From Nageia nagi (lineage: Eukaryota > Pinophyta): 64,000 bases of DNA. Where the stretch lies: positions 156,550,001-156,614,000 of the forward strand of contig JBITNC010000001.1 of assembly GCA_050084985.1 (NCBI GenBank), given 5' to 3'. The notes under the pieces are model-generated. The model saw only the letters and a program-made list of their open reading frames with translations, was not told the DNA's origin and made no database searches. Positions 25,900 to 37,847 of this stretch are shown here, piece by piece (the stretch's first letter is position 1; every line of letters begins with the position of its first letter). Made by a program: the position numbers and the translations under genes.

Positions 25900-27150
25900 T
25901 TGGGCTTTGGTCTTGGATGAATTATTACATTTTGATCACCTTATAACTTCAAACTTTGTGCCTTATGTCTTGGATTAGGTCTCCTTTAACTGTAGTGAAT
26001 TAGTAGGTCATCACCAACATTAAGAGTTTTAATAGGAACAACAACTATATAGCTACTCATTTATCTACCCATGAAGTCTTCTTTATCATTAGTACATTGG
26101 TGAAATTCACAATTTGGTTCCTATTCTTCACCTACACAACTGTTTATGTATCCAATCATATTTCCTTGCATTTTTGGTCAACCATAAATGTATAAGATTT
26201 TTTAATGCTTTGAACATGGAATATCGAAAGCATTTGCACATAATTCATATGTGGACATATTGTATATATATGATGTTAATTGTTTTCAATCTGCTACTAT
26301 ATAAAATGGCCCACAAAATGGCATCAATGGCTCTATCTCAGAATCTAGAGTAACAACCATAGTACCATGTATAAAAAAACCATATCCAAAGCACTTTTCA
26401 AATTGTTTTATCATGTATCAATGATCAAAATAAGGAACTATACCATAAGCCTTTGGAAAAGGCATTTCAGCTTGCCATGCACCATATGCCCCACGATCAT
26501 ATGTATGTTGATATGTAAGTTGTAGCTTTTATGGCATGTGCATCAAACCCAAATCACGAACATCATCCTCTACTATATCAATTGGTTCCTCATGTGCACT
26601 AGAACATGCATCCATTGATAATTTATGAAGCTTCTTTTGAAGTCTTATTCTTGTAGACATCTCTCTAACTTCATCCGATGGACCTACATATTATTTTGGC
26701 CTCATCTGCTAAATCTATATATTAATTTTATTTAATTTTATTTTATTTAATTCACTATATAATAATACAAAAATCAACTCAAATTTTTATCCTAATTAAT
26801 TACCTCATAGGCATCATCATCTTTTGATAATAAGGATGACACATCAATCCTTTGCATCAATGACCTTACATTTTTACATCATACATAATAACATTTAGCT
26901 TACCTTATCCTCATCAGATGAAACATCACTCCTCCTCATAGGACCTGTAGGAAATATCTTAGGCTCTAAATCAAATGACACATCACTCCTTGGCCTCCTA
27001 GTAACTAGTGCAAGAAACTCTTCTTAATCATATGATACATCATTCCTTGACCTCCTAGTAACTGGTAAATTAGATGACACATCACTCCTCAGCCTCCTAG
27101 TAACTAGTGTAGGTCACTCATCTAAATCAGATGACACATAACTCCTAACA
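25900..27150 (-). pseudogene. Spliced gene remnant with RSDVSSD repeats
   Basis: I do not recognise the family. On the minus strand, 27150-26915 encodes repeated units around TRRxRSDVSxD, interrupted by two stops. It ends DEDK just before a GTAAGC donor-like site (about 26905). A second short block (about 26810-26870) reads MQRIDVSSLLSKDDDAYE and is again followed by GTAATT. A third begins after a TTTAGCAG acceptor-like site (about 26705): STRIRLQKKLHKLSMDACSS, then DRGAYGAWQAEMPFPKAYG, with stops. The remnant lies directly upstream of the CACTA transposase on the same strand. It could be the element's accessory (TNPA-like) gene or a captured host gene; neither is shown. Exon limits are by eye. 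Confidence 0.45.
26915..27150 (-). repeat. ~57-bp tandem repeat encoding a 19-residue unit
   Basis: Five copies of gatgacacatcactcct-like sequence start near 26915, 26972, 27029, 27071 and 27128. Spacings are 57, 57, 42 and 57 bp. All are multiples of three, so the repeat grew or shrank while the frame was coding. Confidence 0.75.
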
Positions 27151-27159
27151 ACTCTTTGA

Positions 27160-29236
27160 TGCTAAGGTAGTGGCATTTGAATATCTGAATCTAATAACAC
27201 AACTCTTTCCATACCTTGGCATAATGATATAAGCCAAGTCACTAACTTGTTTTACAATTTAAATAAAAAAGAGAGAGATTAGTACACTAATTATAATAAT
27301 CCATAAATCTTTCAATATTAGACCAACTCAAAAAAATAGAAGCAAAATTTTTACTTTTAGATTCATTAAAAAAGTTCAAATACCATTTAATAATTCTTAT
27401 GAGAACACTTCAAAAATATTTAATTCAATATTTGGATGCTTCCAATTATGTTGACATGGTTAAATATTAAATAAAGTATAAGGACTACACTTCATTTGAA
27501 TAAAAGGAAATCCCTTCAAAGAATATAACAAGTATCTATTTATTAAAGGTTCAAATATGTTTTATATTCATAAGGTCTAGGTTTCTAAGTATCTAGTTGT
27601 CAAATGGAATTTTCATGGATAAAAGTTAACTAGTTGAGTTAACACTTTAGGCATTAAGCCTTCTAGTTATCAATCTTGGATTATTAACCCTTTACTTTTC
27701 CTTGGTATATAATTTAGAGTTATTCTAAAAACCATATTAAACCTTGATATTACTTTCTTAATTATTAAATTTTATTCCATCACTACCATCCTCTTACAAG
27801 ACATGGTTATTATGTTAATCAATACTTATTTTACTTTCAAACCTTATAGTTGTATCTTCGTTTGGGTATCATTCAATGCATGTAGAGGTTTATAGATTAA
27901 TTAGAATAAATATATAATCCCTTTTAAATTTTATTTACTAAAAATAATTTTCCCTTGTTTCCATGATATTATAACAATATTCTCCCAACTCTTTACTTAA
28001 TTCCAAAGTTATATATGCTTTTTAAGATAATATGTATTTAATATAATAGTAGATTGTTTTCTTATTAATAAAAATAATTAACCATATGTAAAATTTGAAT
28101 AACTTATAAAATAATACCAAATCATTCATTCACATGTCAATACTCAAATTTTACATAGAAAACCCCAAGTTCGGGAAAAACCATGGCTAAATATGTATCC
28201 ATACTTTATTAATTGAGATCAACATTAGTATAACTCATCTCATGTTTCAAGCATGTTCTTAATTATCAATATTTCAAATCATTCTTGATGCAAGTTGTCA
28301 TATGCTAAAATGAATATATCATGTGAATTATAATGAATTTTGAGTTCTATTCTTATGAATGCTACCATTGAACTAACTTTATCCTCAACCTCAAACTTAA
28401 CATGTATTTTTAGAAATATTTGATCATAGTATGCAAATAGTCATCAGTATCTTAAGTATATGTCATATTTAATTGTTATATCATTTGAGTTCTTATACTC
28501 ATATCTCATGCTACAAAAGAAATACTCCTTACTATTATGTTGCAACAAGAAACTCTTTATTCTCATGGAATTAATTATATGAAAAAAATATTTTCAATAA
28601 TGATTATTATATAAAAATAAAATTGATATCAATACTTTCATAAGAATAAATGAAATAAGAAAATTATATACAATAAGATTTAGGCTCTTAGATATATTAT
28701 TTAATTTTATTATGAAACTATTAGAATTATCAAAATAAAATTTATTTCAAATAGAAAAAAATATATTACTTATCCTTATATTTATAAGTATGAAATATAA
28801 ATTATGAAAAATGATTTCTAAACAAGGGCTTCAAAAGATTTCTTTTTCATTTAGAAACTATTTGCTTATAATCTACTTATTACCTATATTCAAATAAAAG
28901 TAATGGACATATTAATATCCAATGTGTACTTAATCAAAATTGCAAGTAATTTTCTTGAAGACATCTAGTCTAGTAAATATAATATTCTAGAAAAATCATC
29001 AAATTTACTTTTTCATGTCAACTAGTAGCAAAAGAATAATTGAATAAAATCATGTGAGAGGGAATAATAACCATGTCAAATATTTTCATAAATTTTTGCT
29101 CATTATTCCAAGTCTTAAATCAATGGAAAAATAATACTAGAATCCAAATATGTAGTGTAATTGGTTACTCTAAATTTTATATTAAAGGACTAGGATTTTC
29201 TATAAATTTTCAAATATAATTTTATATTCATAGGGT
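27160..29236. other. No recognisable gene
   Basis: Very AT-rich. I saw no domain, LTR edge or tandem array on either strand. Confidence 0.4.
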
Positions 29237-29370
29237 CTAACCCTAATCCTAACCCTACTAACCCTAACCCTAATTGCTACTAACCATAACCCTAACTATT
29301 AATTAACCCTATCCCTAATATTAATTAACCTTAACCCTAATTATTAATTAACCCTAACCCTAACCCTAAT
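29237..29370. repeat. Telomere-like CCCTAA array, left part
   Basis: Degenerate runs such as taaccctaaccctaaccct, interspersed with attaatt segments. Where it is pure the period is six bases (CCCTAA, i.e. TTAGGG), not the seven of the common plant telomere. Confidence 0.85.
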
Positions 29371-30055
29371 TGTAGATCCTAAATTATGTAAAATGTGAAT
29401 ATACATAATATATAAAATGATTTATAATATAAGAAGAGCTAAATATGTACACTATATCAAATACAACAAATATACATGAAAAGCGTGCACCTAATATGAA
29501 GTGTATGTGCAATCCTCAAAAGTAGATGTTAATGGATCTTCGAAGGATTAGGACTAGATTGGAGGTGATCTCTCAATGGATCTTCATATCCATGAATCAA
29601 CAACTTATGTCATCAAAATATGTAATCCTCAAGATGCATGTTGATAACAATGTTGAATATGATGGATTATGGAGTGCATAAAAGATAGAAAGTTATAAAG
29701 CTCATAGTATAACAATTTCTCATAATTGGTGGCATCTAAAGATATTGTTTCTTGATGAAGATTATGAGAGATAACCACATATCAAAGAACTTATCATATC
29801 AAAGAGTTCTGATCTATGGAGGTCAACCTATTCCACTTGCATATATAGCATGCAAAGACATGGAAAGGAGTGAAGGTTGACCTCTAGCAATAATATAAAA
29901 CTTTATTATGTTCAAGATAAATTGAAATATGAAATATAGCATATGAAATTGCATTGTACTTAGCATAGTGTAATATTAACATTATATTGACATTTATAAT
30001 ATTGCAATAAGTCATTTAGGAAGTCTAAATATAATTTATTAAATATTATTCTACA
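29371..30055 (-). mobile_element. Solo LTR inside the telomere-like array
   Basis: 685 bp, TGTAGATCCTAAA...TTATTCTACA, similar throughout to the LTRs at 33090 and 48530. It has perfect CTAAT flanks (29366-29370 and 30056-30060) and no interior sequence. This is the usual result of recombination between the two LTRs of a full element. Confidence 0.9.
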
Positions 30056-30436
30056 CTAATCCTAACCCTAACTACTGATCACTAATCATGTCTAACACTA
30101 ACCTTAACCTCTAACCCTAACCCTAACCATAACCACTAACCCTAACTACTAACCCTAACCCTAACCTTGACACTAACCCTAACTACTAACCTTAACCCTA
30201 ACACTAACACTAACCTTTACTATTAACCCTAAACCTAACTATAACCCTAACCACTACTAACACTAACCCTAATTATGAACCCTAACCCTAACTACTAACC
30301 CTAACCCTAAACTATTAACCCAAACCTAAATCCTAATTGCTAACCTTAACCCAAACTATTAACCCAAACCTAAATCCTAACTGCTAACCCTAACCTTAAC
30401 TAGTAACCTTAACCCAAACCCTAACCGCTAACCCAA
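30056..30436. repeat. Telomere-like CCCTAA array, right part
   Basis: Continues the array after the solo LTR. CCCTAA units mix with actact, gcta and cctaaat variants, and a longer ctaaccctaactact period recurs. It was probably one array of about 510 bp before the insertion. Confidence 0.85.
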
Positions 30437-33084
30437 ATGACCATGATTTAACCTAAATTTTTAATTTTTTTCAAAATAAGCATTTTTGGATGCAAATTTC
30501 AATACAAAAAGGGTCCCAAAGTTGTGCCCCTTTTTACGTTGGATTACACTAGCAATTCAAAAATAAAAAAAGGGGGCCACCTATCACTTTCCTCAAAAAT
30601 GTTTCTAGGTAAGAGGGTATACAAATTTGATTTTCTAGTAGAAGAGCACCAACTAAGTGGCCTTGTAGCTCACTTCACTCAAATCTAACTTGATTTTTAC
30701 CTCATTTAACTTGATTTTAACCTATGTTTTTTTATTTTTTTGCATGTTTACTCATTAGGTTTTGCATTTTATGGTAGGAGAAAGGGTTTCTTGCAATTTT
30801 CTCTCTATTATTCTTCATTTTCATAAGGTATATATATTTTTAAATACATGTTTCAATTCTCCACAAATTTACACTATTTTTTCCCAATTCCCCATGAATT
30901 TTCACTTGAAATTATCAACAATGCACCATAAAATCAGAAATTAAGTCCATGTGCTAGGGTTTTTCAAATTCCCCATGAAGTTTTACTTTAAATTATCAAT
31001 AATACACCATGAAATCAAAAATTAAATCCATTCCTTCTTAATAATGCACCAAAAAAATGAAAAAAATAAATCCATTCCTTCTTAACAATGCACCATAAAA
31101 TAAAAAATGCACCAAGAAATTGAGATAATTTCTTAACAATGCACCTTAAAATGAAATGCCAAACAAAATTGGGACATACCTATGAAATTTTCAACTTTGG
31201 AACTCTTCCTTATTCTCCAAAAACTTGCTTTTTGCTCACAATTTCTAAAACTCTTCTTGTGCTCCAAAATCTTGCTTCTTAAACTCACAATTTCACAAAC
31301 CTTGCTTCATATACTAAATTATATAAAATACAATTTAGTAAATTTGGCTTTAATTTAGTAAAATTATATAAATGTAAATATAGTAAATTATATAATTTTA
31401 AGATGAGATTATTTTTTATATAATTTGGCATATAGTTTTTGTTTGATCAATTTGGCATGTAGTTTTTTATATCATTATTATTTGTGTAAGTTATATGATA
31501 GTCTTATTTTTAGTTTTTAAAAAAAAAATATATGAGAGAAAAATATAATTTAATATTAAAGTGAGTGAATAAGTATAACACCATAAAACTATGCATTCAA
31601 ACCATAACACCATAACATGAATAGGGTGGTGAAATCATGACCACATTTAATATAGAAGTTCAAATTCATTGGAAAAGGGGGTAAAAATGTGACCAAATGA
31701 CATCCATCAAATGAGTTGTAGAGAATCATAATTACCCACTATCATAACCTTGCTTAGAGTATTCCACTTACTTTAGTGCTAATAATATGATACTTTAGAG
31801 CCCATGTCAATAAGAACTTTGGCACTTGTAATCTTGGTGCTTTGTTTTGTAACTCTAGCACTTGTAACCTTGGTATTTGGTTTTATAACTCTAGCATTTA
31901 GAACTCTTATTTTTGAAGAGTGTATGAACCTAAATAAAGGTCCTACAAATTTGATGGATGATTGAAAAATGGTTTAATTGTTTATGATATTCTATTAATT
32001 GGAATAATTTTAAATGACCATCAATGACCTATAAGTGTTTGTTTGTATAAGACAACATGGAAACATTAAAAGAACCTATACAGGCTTATCTAAGTAAGGA
32101 CCCAAGCTAATAATAGGAGAAAATGAAGAACACATAGAATACAATAAAATAGTTCAAAACCAAAATAAACTAATGATTGTTTTCTATTTTCTCTATTAAA
32201 ACAATTGTTACTTTTCTATTTTTTCATTTTATAGGTTTGGAAGAAATTATCCTTGTTGAGATGGTAAAAGCATATAAAACATTTCTCTTAAGATGGTTTG
32301 TATTTTTTAAGATTTCTTCAAAATTATTTTGATAGAGATATTTGGGATACTAATAAGAATTTATCCTCTATGTTTGATATTTGTATGTATCCAAACTTAT
32401 ATCCTAACATGAAATGTCTAGAGTTTTCCTTAGTAAATTATCCAAAACATGCAATATTCTTCATGGTGGTTAGCTCAAACTTAAAATATTAAAAGCTCAA
32501 AGTTAAATCCCAACATGAAATAGAGTTTTCCTTAGTAAATTATCTATGATACCTCTCAAATAAAATAAACATAAGTTGTTTTTATACATTTTCAAGGGTG
32601 TTGGAGGTGACATTAGGTGGAGATAAACTCCCTTAGATATTATGGAAAAATACCCTTTTGAAGGGAGAAATCCAATGCCCCATTATTAGCCAAAAGAATT
32701 ATATTGAGTATAATGAGATTAGATTAAGTGAAGAGGGTTCAATGATGATTAAGCATAAAAATATATATGTTATTTAGAATTATTAACATAAATTGAGGAG
32801 TGGTTAATGGACCAAAGGTCTTTATTCTTGAATTATTTCAAGACAAATTTCATAGTAAAGGGATCACAACAAAAAGAAAGCATATCTCATGCCAACTAAT
32901 GTATCCTTGAGAAACTATAGAGGTAAGGGAAGAATTATATGATAATAGTTCATGTATGATCTTGAATGGAGATTCCTAAAAAGTAATCCTATAGGTTTGA
33001 TTGTAGATAAGGATTTAGATCTAATATATATGCTTAAACATTTAAATGAAAGAATTTGTTTTTTGTAGAGGTGATGCATGCATT
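30437..33084. other. No recognisable gene; local duplications only
   Basis: It contains the 83-bp repeat at 30880-31160. It also holds a direct duplication of aacatgaaat...agagttttccttagtaaattat (about 32405 and 32510). Short open frames (30762-30944 and 32298-32492) show no family signature. Confidence 0.4.
30880..31160. repeat. ~83-bp tandem duplication with further partial copies
   Basis: attccccatgaa...tatcaa(c/t)aatgcaccat...ttaa(g/a)tcca occurs at about 30885 and 30968. Shorter pieces (aatgcacca, ttccttctta) recur four more times to 31160. Confidence 0.75.
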
Positions 33085-33089
33085 CATTA

Positions 33090-33729
33090 TGTAGACCTAA
33101 AATTATGTAAAATACAAATATACACAATAAATTGAATGATCTACAATATAAAAAGAGCTAGATATGCTCACTATATCATATACAAAAAATATACATGAAA
33201 AGCATGCACTTGATATGAAGTGTATATATAATCCTCATAAGCAAATGGCAATAAATCTTTGAAGGATTGGAATTGGACTAGAGGCGAGATCATGATGGAT
33301 ATTCATATGCATAAATCACTAGCCTAGAATACCAAAATTAACAACATTGAATATGTAGAATTATGAAGTGTACTAAAGATAGAAAGTTTCAGAGCTTAAA
33401 GTATAACAATTTCTCATAATAGGTGGCATCGAGAGACACCATTTCTATATAAAGATTACGATACGCAATCACCTAGAAGATATCTTCTCATATCAAAGAG
33501 TTTTGATATGAAAGAAGTGAAGGTTGACCTCTAGCAATAATATAATGATTATTATATTCAAGATACTTTAAAATATGAACTATGATAAATGATATAACAT
33601 TTAATATAACAAATGGTATTGTATTGTAATATCAAATTTATATTGACATTTATAATATTGCAATAAGTCATTTAGGAAGTCTAAATATGATTTATTAAAT
33701 AAATAATAAATAATTTTTAGACATTTACA
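33090..33729 (-). repeat. 3' LTR of the large gypsy element
   Basis: 640 bp, TGTAGACCTAAAA...GACATTTACA. Compared with 48530-49256 it lacks about 90 bp in two places. One missing part covers the TATA-like box region (compare 33490-33510 with 48970-49030). Confidence 0.85.
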
Positions 33730-33745
33730 TTTTTCCCTTCTTTAA
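33730..33745 (-). other. Polypurine tract of the large gypsy element
   Basis: Minus-strand AAAGAAGGGAAAAA ends at the LTR edge (TGTAAATGTC). This assigns 33090-33729 as the 3' LTR. Confidence 0.7.
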
Positions 33746-35950
33746 ATATGAAATGAAAAACATTGAAATTACATAATCTAAAGAAGTCAACAGAAGAGAA
33801 GAAAATTTTTAGTAGTAAAGTGGAATTCTCTTTTTCAATTAATATGTCATTCTACCCCATTTTGGTATTATATTTTCTCTCTCTCTAGCTTCTTTGAGGA
33901 ATCAAGCAAAAAATTAGAATTGTTGTATGAGAAGAGTACCTCTATTTGGGTCCTACTCTCCTAGATAATACCTTTTTGAGAAAATCCAACATAATACCCA
34001 CATAGATCATATCCTATGAAAGAATAATCAATGTAAAAAGCAAGGATGAAATATATATAATATCCATTGCATCACTATGGTCATTGAGACACATAGTTCT
34101 ATTGAACCATGATTATCAAGTTGATAAGGTATTTTGATGCCCCAAGATTGGAATCACCTACAATTTATGAGAGATTTTGCTCATGGAGTGACCATAGCCT
34201 TAAAAATATTCATTAGTATAACATTGAATTTTTATCCATAATTGAAATGATTACATTGAACTTTCATAAAAAGTACCCAACATTCAATTATACATTAACC
34301 TTACTTAATAACTTAGCACATTTGATTGCATTGCATTGATTGAATCTATTGATTTTCAAAGTAAAAGTACACCATTAACAATGTTAGTTTCATAAAATTT
34401 TGTAACTATGTCTTTTGCAATTTTGTTAAGCATTTTCATTACAATGCACATTTGTGAAATAATAGTATTTTCAAATATATATTCAAGTATTTATAGCATG
34501 TCCAATTTGCAATGAATTTATAATAGGCCCATGCCATTAACAATGTGGAAATAGTCATATTAGATCTACAATTTTGAATCACAATTAATTAACAAGAAGC
34601 ATAATCATTTTGCATCATGAAAATCATTAAAGAAAATTTTTTTGTATATCATAACATTTTCTACATAAGTATTAATTTGACCCATGTTGACCATATATGC
34701 CTTTCTTCTATACATCAGTCATATAAGCATGATATCAATCATTTTGAGCTATTATAATCATGATAGCATTATTGAATTTTGAAATAATTCATAATTTTTC
34801 TTTAATCATGCTATTGATAGTGTGAAAATGAAAAAATTGATCATTCAAAAAAATAGCATATTCAATTTGCACTAAGAAATTGCAAATAAATATTCAATAT
34901 TCCATTAACATGTATCTATACAAAAATCAAAATTTTGCATGTGTTTTTTATTTTTACCTAATTTGATAAATTAAAATTTCATCTATTTCATCATGTCACA
35001 TCTACCATATGCATTTATTTTAAACCAAAAAAAATAGACCTATAATATAGCATTTGAATCATTTTCCAATTAATATTAATAATCATGAAAAAAGAACATA
35101 ATCGATTTCCTCGCAAATGCATAATGTAAAGATTGAGTATCACCATGTGTACCATGTATGATCGTTATGCATTGAATTGTATATAAATTTAACATTTTGG
35201 ACACTATTGATAGCATGAATTTGGTAGAATTAGTTTTTCAAAAAGAGGTTACTACCAATTAAAATAATTCCCTTTATTTTTTCCCTATCATCCATCATTT
35301 CTGAAGCATTATTATTGACATTTTAAGGGGGACTCATTTAACTAGGGTTTACGGCCAAAATAGAATAAAACTAAGGTTAATCATTGACTTTTAATCATTT
35401 TTCCTTATCATTTTCTTATCCTTGGAGCTCTATGAGTACTATGTATTTTAGATTGATGCCACCATTTTACCTCATTGTTGATCTTCTTTGACTCCATTAC
35501 CCCTAACCAAATGATTTTCTCACCTATCTCGTTGAGATAGCGAATGATGAATGGTGTTCTATGGAGAGGACATTAACTAGGTGTAAGGGACACATGATGG
35601 AGTACATTCGAAGCCTTCCATTTGAGCATGAACTGAGTTTTGAGTTGTTTTTTTTTTATTTTTCTTCCAATTATTTATCCATACTTCATTAGACTCAAAA
35701 TGTTAGGGGTTTTCTTTTCTTTCCATTTTTCATTCCCATTTCACTTATGAAGGCTATTTTAATCTCCTTTTCACTTTTCCCTTAATTTTGATAGCATTTA
35801 CAATTGTTATACTTTTCACATTTGTGTATTTTGAGTTTTCACCATTATAAATTTGGGTTTTTTTGTTTTCCAAGACCATAAAGTCAGCATTAAGGGTGGA
35901 GCCATGTCCATAGTTGCATTGGACAAGGCCAGGGAATGGCCCAAGATGAA
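33746..35950 (-). other. 3' non-coding part of the large gypsy element
   Basis: No frame with a domain on either strand. Short motifs close to ccattaacaatgtgg recur here and again at 38320-38670. Confidence 0.4.
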
Positions 35951-35952
35951 CC

Positions 35953-36062
35953 ATGAGGGTGATATCCTCATTTGGTTAGGGTTAAATGACCTTGCTATTT
36001 TTTTATCATGAGGGTGATATCCTCATTTGGTCAAAGGTTAAATGACCTTGCTATTTTTTATC
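35953..36062. repeat. 55-bp direct duplication
   Basis: Two adjacent copies (35953-36007 and 36008-36062) of atgagggtgatatcctcat...ctattttttatc, nearly identical. The small divergence suggests the duplication is younger than the surrounding sequence. Confidence 0.9.
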
Positions 36063-36189
36063 ATGTGCAAGATGACCTTCCTCTTCTTACAACCTTGGTC
36101 AAATGCTAAGATCAAGACACCAATAATTTTCACTTGTCCCCAAGTGAAATAATAGTCACTCTCCTAATGTTTACCATATTTGTGTGATT

Positions 36190-37697
36190 CCTATTTGAGG
36201 TCAGCTTGTTCATCATATTGAGATTGCAGATAATGAGGATAGATAGAGGTACATTATGTGGTCCATGGGAGAGGAGGACCATAATTGAGAATATAGGACC
36301 TCACACTTACATGAAGCATGCAAGTTTCTCTCTTAAGAGGCATATGAGGCTACTTATTACCTCCATAATTTGTACATACCTATGTTCAAGCAAGAGTAGT
36401 TCAACATTTCCATTAGGGATGGTATGGATAGTGTAGGATATTTGTGCTAGGGGAATAAGGTATACTTGGGATCCTAGAGTTTTAGCTTAGCTTTATAGGG
36501 ATTTGCATAATTTTTTTTGTGTGGATAAATTTAACATCACCATTGGTCATGCTAGTTTACTACAATTATGGGCCTATGAGAAAATAGTTGTGATTCGATC
36601 CATGGGAATTCATAGGACCAAGGAGGATCCTACAAACATAGTTATGATGTTCTCGGTATTGAGGCTTCATGGATATAAGTATCCACACTCACTAGAGGTA
36701 AGGCAATGAGAGGTTGACATGTTGAAGCTAAAGGAATTACTATGGGTATCCTATGGGGATAATGTGTGGGAGGATAATACCAACCAACTTTCCTAGGTAA
36801 GGAAACTAGGCTTCATACTCAAAGGAAGCTCATAGATACCTACCACAATGTATGCTGAGGTAGTTTGGGATTTGGTAGGGGATCCCACCTACCTTGATCT
36901 ACTACATCTACTAGATGGAAAAGAGGGATTCTCCACCAAGATATCAAATTATGCCAGCATGGGTCACCACATGGGAGAACCCATGCACCCTAGATCCCAT
37001 AGAGTCTACTTCTATTACTTTGGGTACTATGAGGGGTTATATGATATGGTGGGACATAGTTAGACCAACCCCACTTGGGATGGTTGAGGAGGATGAGAAT
37101 ATAGCTATCACTCCTTTGGAGGGGTCTTTTGATGAGGACTCATAAGATGTTGATAATCCTATGCACAACATTTTGGTACAAGAGAAGCTGACCATTCTAG
37201 CACTAAGGCTAGAGGCTTTGATTGTGGTAGTTCCATTAGTATCAGTAGGTAAAAACCTTATGACATAGTTGTAGGTTTATAACTTGTTTAATGTTTTAGT
37301 TAACATACTATGGATTGCTAACCTATGATCTCTATATGTTTGTAGGAGAGATGGCTACCCAGATTGCTATCCTAGAGGCAGAGGTTAAGAGGTTAAAGCC
37401 TTTTGAGGCTATAGTTTTAGGTTTACAATCATATATATCTACTCTTTAGACCATGCTTGTAGCTAGGGATGCATATATTGCCTCCATGGATCAATCCATG
37501 AAGAGGTTACATGAGAAGGTAGACATGCCCCCACCCAATGAGCAATGGAATTTTATTAAACAACTCATATATAAAATAGAAAAGAGGGATAAAGATATTA
37601 TTATACTTATTAGCAAATATGAGAGGGCCAAGGCTATATTGGCCTCTCATGGGATCTGTTTGAGTGAGGTGTCAGGTGGGATGTCCATTTTCAGATA
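36190..37697 (+). pseudogene. Plant mobile domain gene remnant, antisense to the gypsy element
   Basis: Plant mobile domain (PMD) proteins include the MAIN/MAIL group and copies carried by transposons; the molecular role of element-borne copies is unclear. Here RYTWDPRVLA, LYRDLHNFF and ASLLQLWAYEKI (36455-36590) match the 'WG..ALA.LYR.L....LLQLWAWER' core. RLHGYKYPHSLEVR follows. Downstream come DMLKLKELLWVSYGDNVWED and, in another frame, MIWWDIVRPTPLG (about 37040-37080), like the domain's C-terminal 'Y..W' block. A likely 97-bp intron (37249-37345, GT...TAG) then joins a Leu/Lys-rich coiled-coil tail, MATQIAILEAEVKRLKP, through 37453-37697. Several stops and at least one frameshift make it non-functional. 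It runs opposite to the host element and lies between gag and the 3' LTR. Confidence 0.6.
37249..37345 (+). other. Probable intron in the PMD gene remnant
   Basis: GTAAAAACC donor and TTTGTAG acceptor. Removing it joins two stretches that both read as coiled coil. Confidence 0.45.
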
Positions 37698-37792
37698 GAG
37701 TAGTGGCTCTAGAAGGGTTTCTAGGCCTAATGAGGTAGGAAGTAGTGGCAATAGTGCATGCCACTAGTTTGTATTTTGAGACATGTCTCCAC

Positions 37793-37795
<3 letters not shown>

Positions 37796-37844
<49 letters not shown>
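37796..37844. repeat. (TA)n microsatellite
   Basis: About 24 uninterrupted units just after the PMD gene remnant. Confidence 0.95.

Positions 37845-37847
<3 letters not shown>

Noticed and set aside
30880-31160. Spaced repeats considered as a CRISPR-like array
   Set aside because: Repeat units vary in length and sequence and there are no unique equal-length spacers. They are ordinary tandem duplications.
33085-33734. Left gypsy LTR as a second solo LTR
   Set aside because: Its own flanks (catta and ttttt) do not match, whereas catta matches the right flank of the LTR at 48530-49256. A PPT also adjoins it internally.
36503-37145. Cluster of plus-strand frames considered as a gypsy env-like gene
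   Set aside because: The YTWDPRVLA...LLQLWAYE pattern fits a plant mobile domain better. No signal peptide or membrane segment is seen.
37796-37844. AT tract as a replication origin or scaffold attachment site
   Set aside because: A pure dinucleotide repeat needs no such role. Two similar tracts (7911 and 21270) occur at unrelated places.
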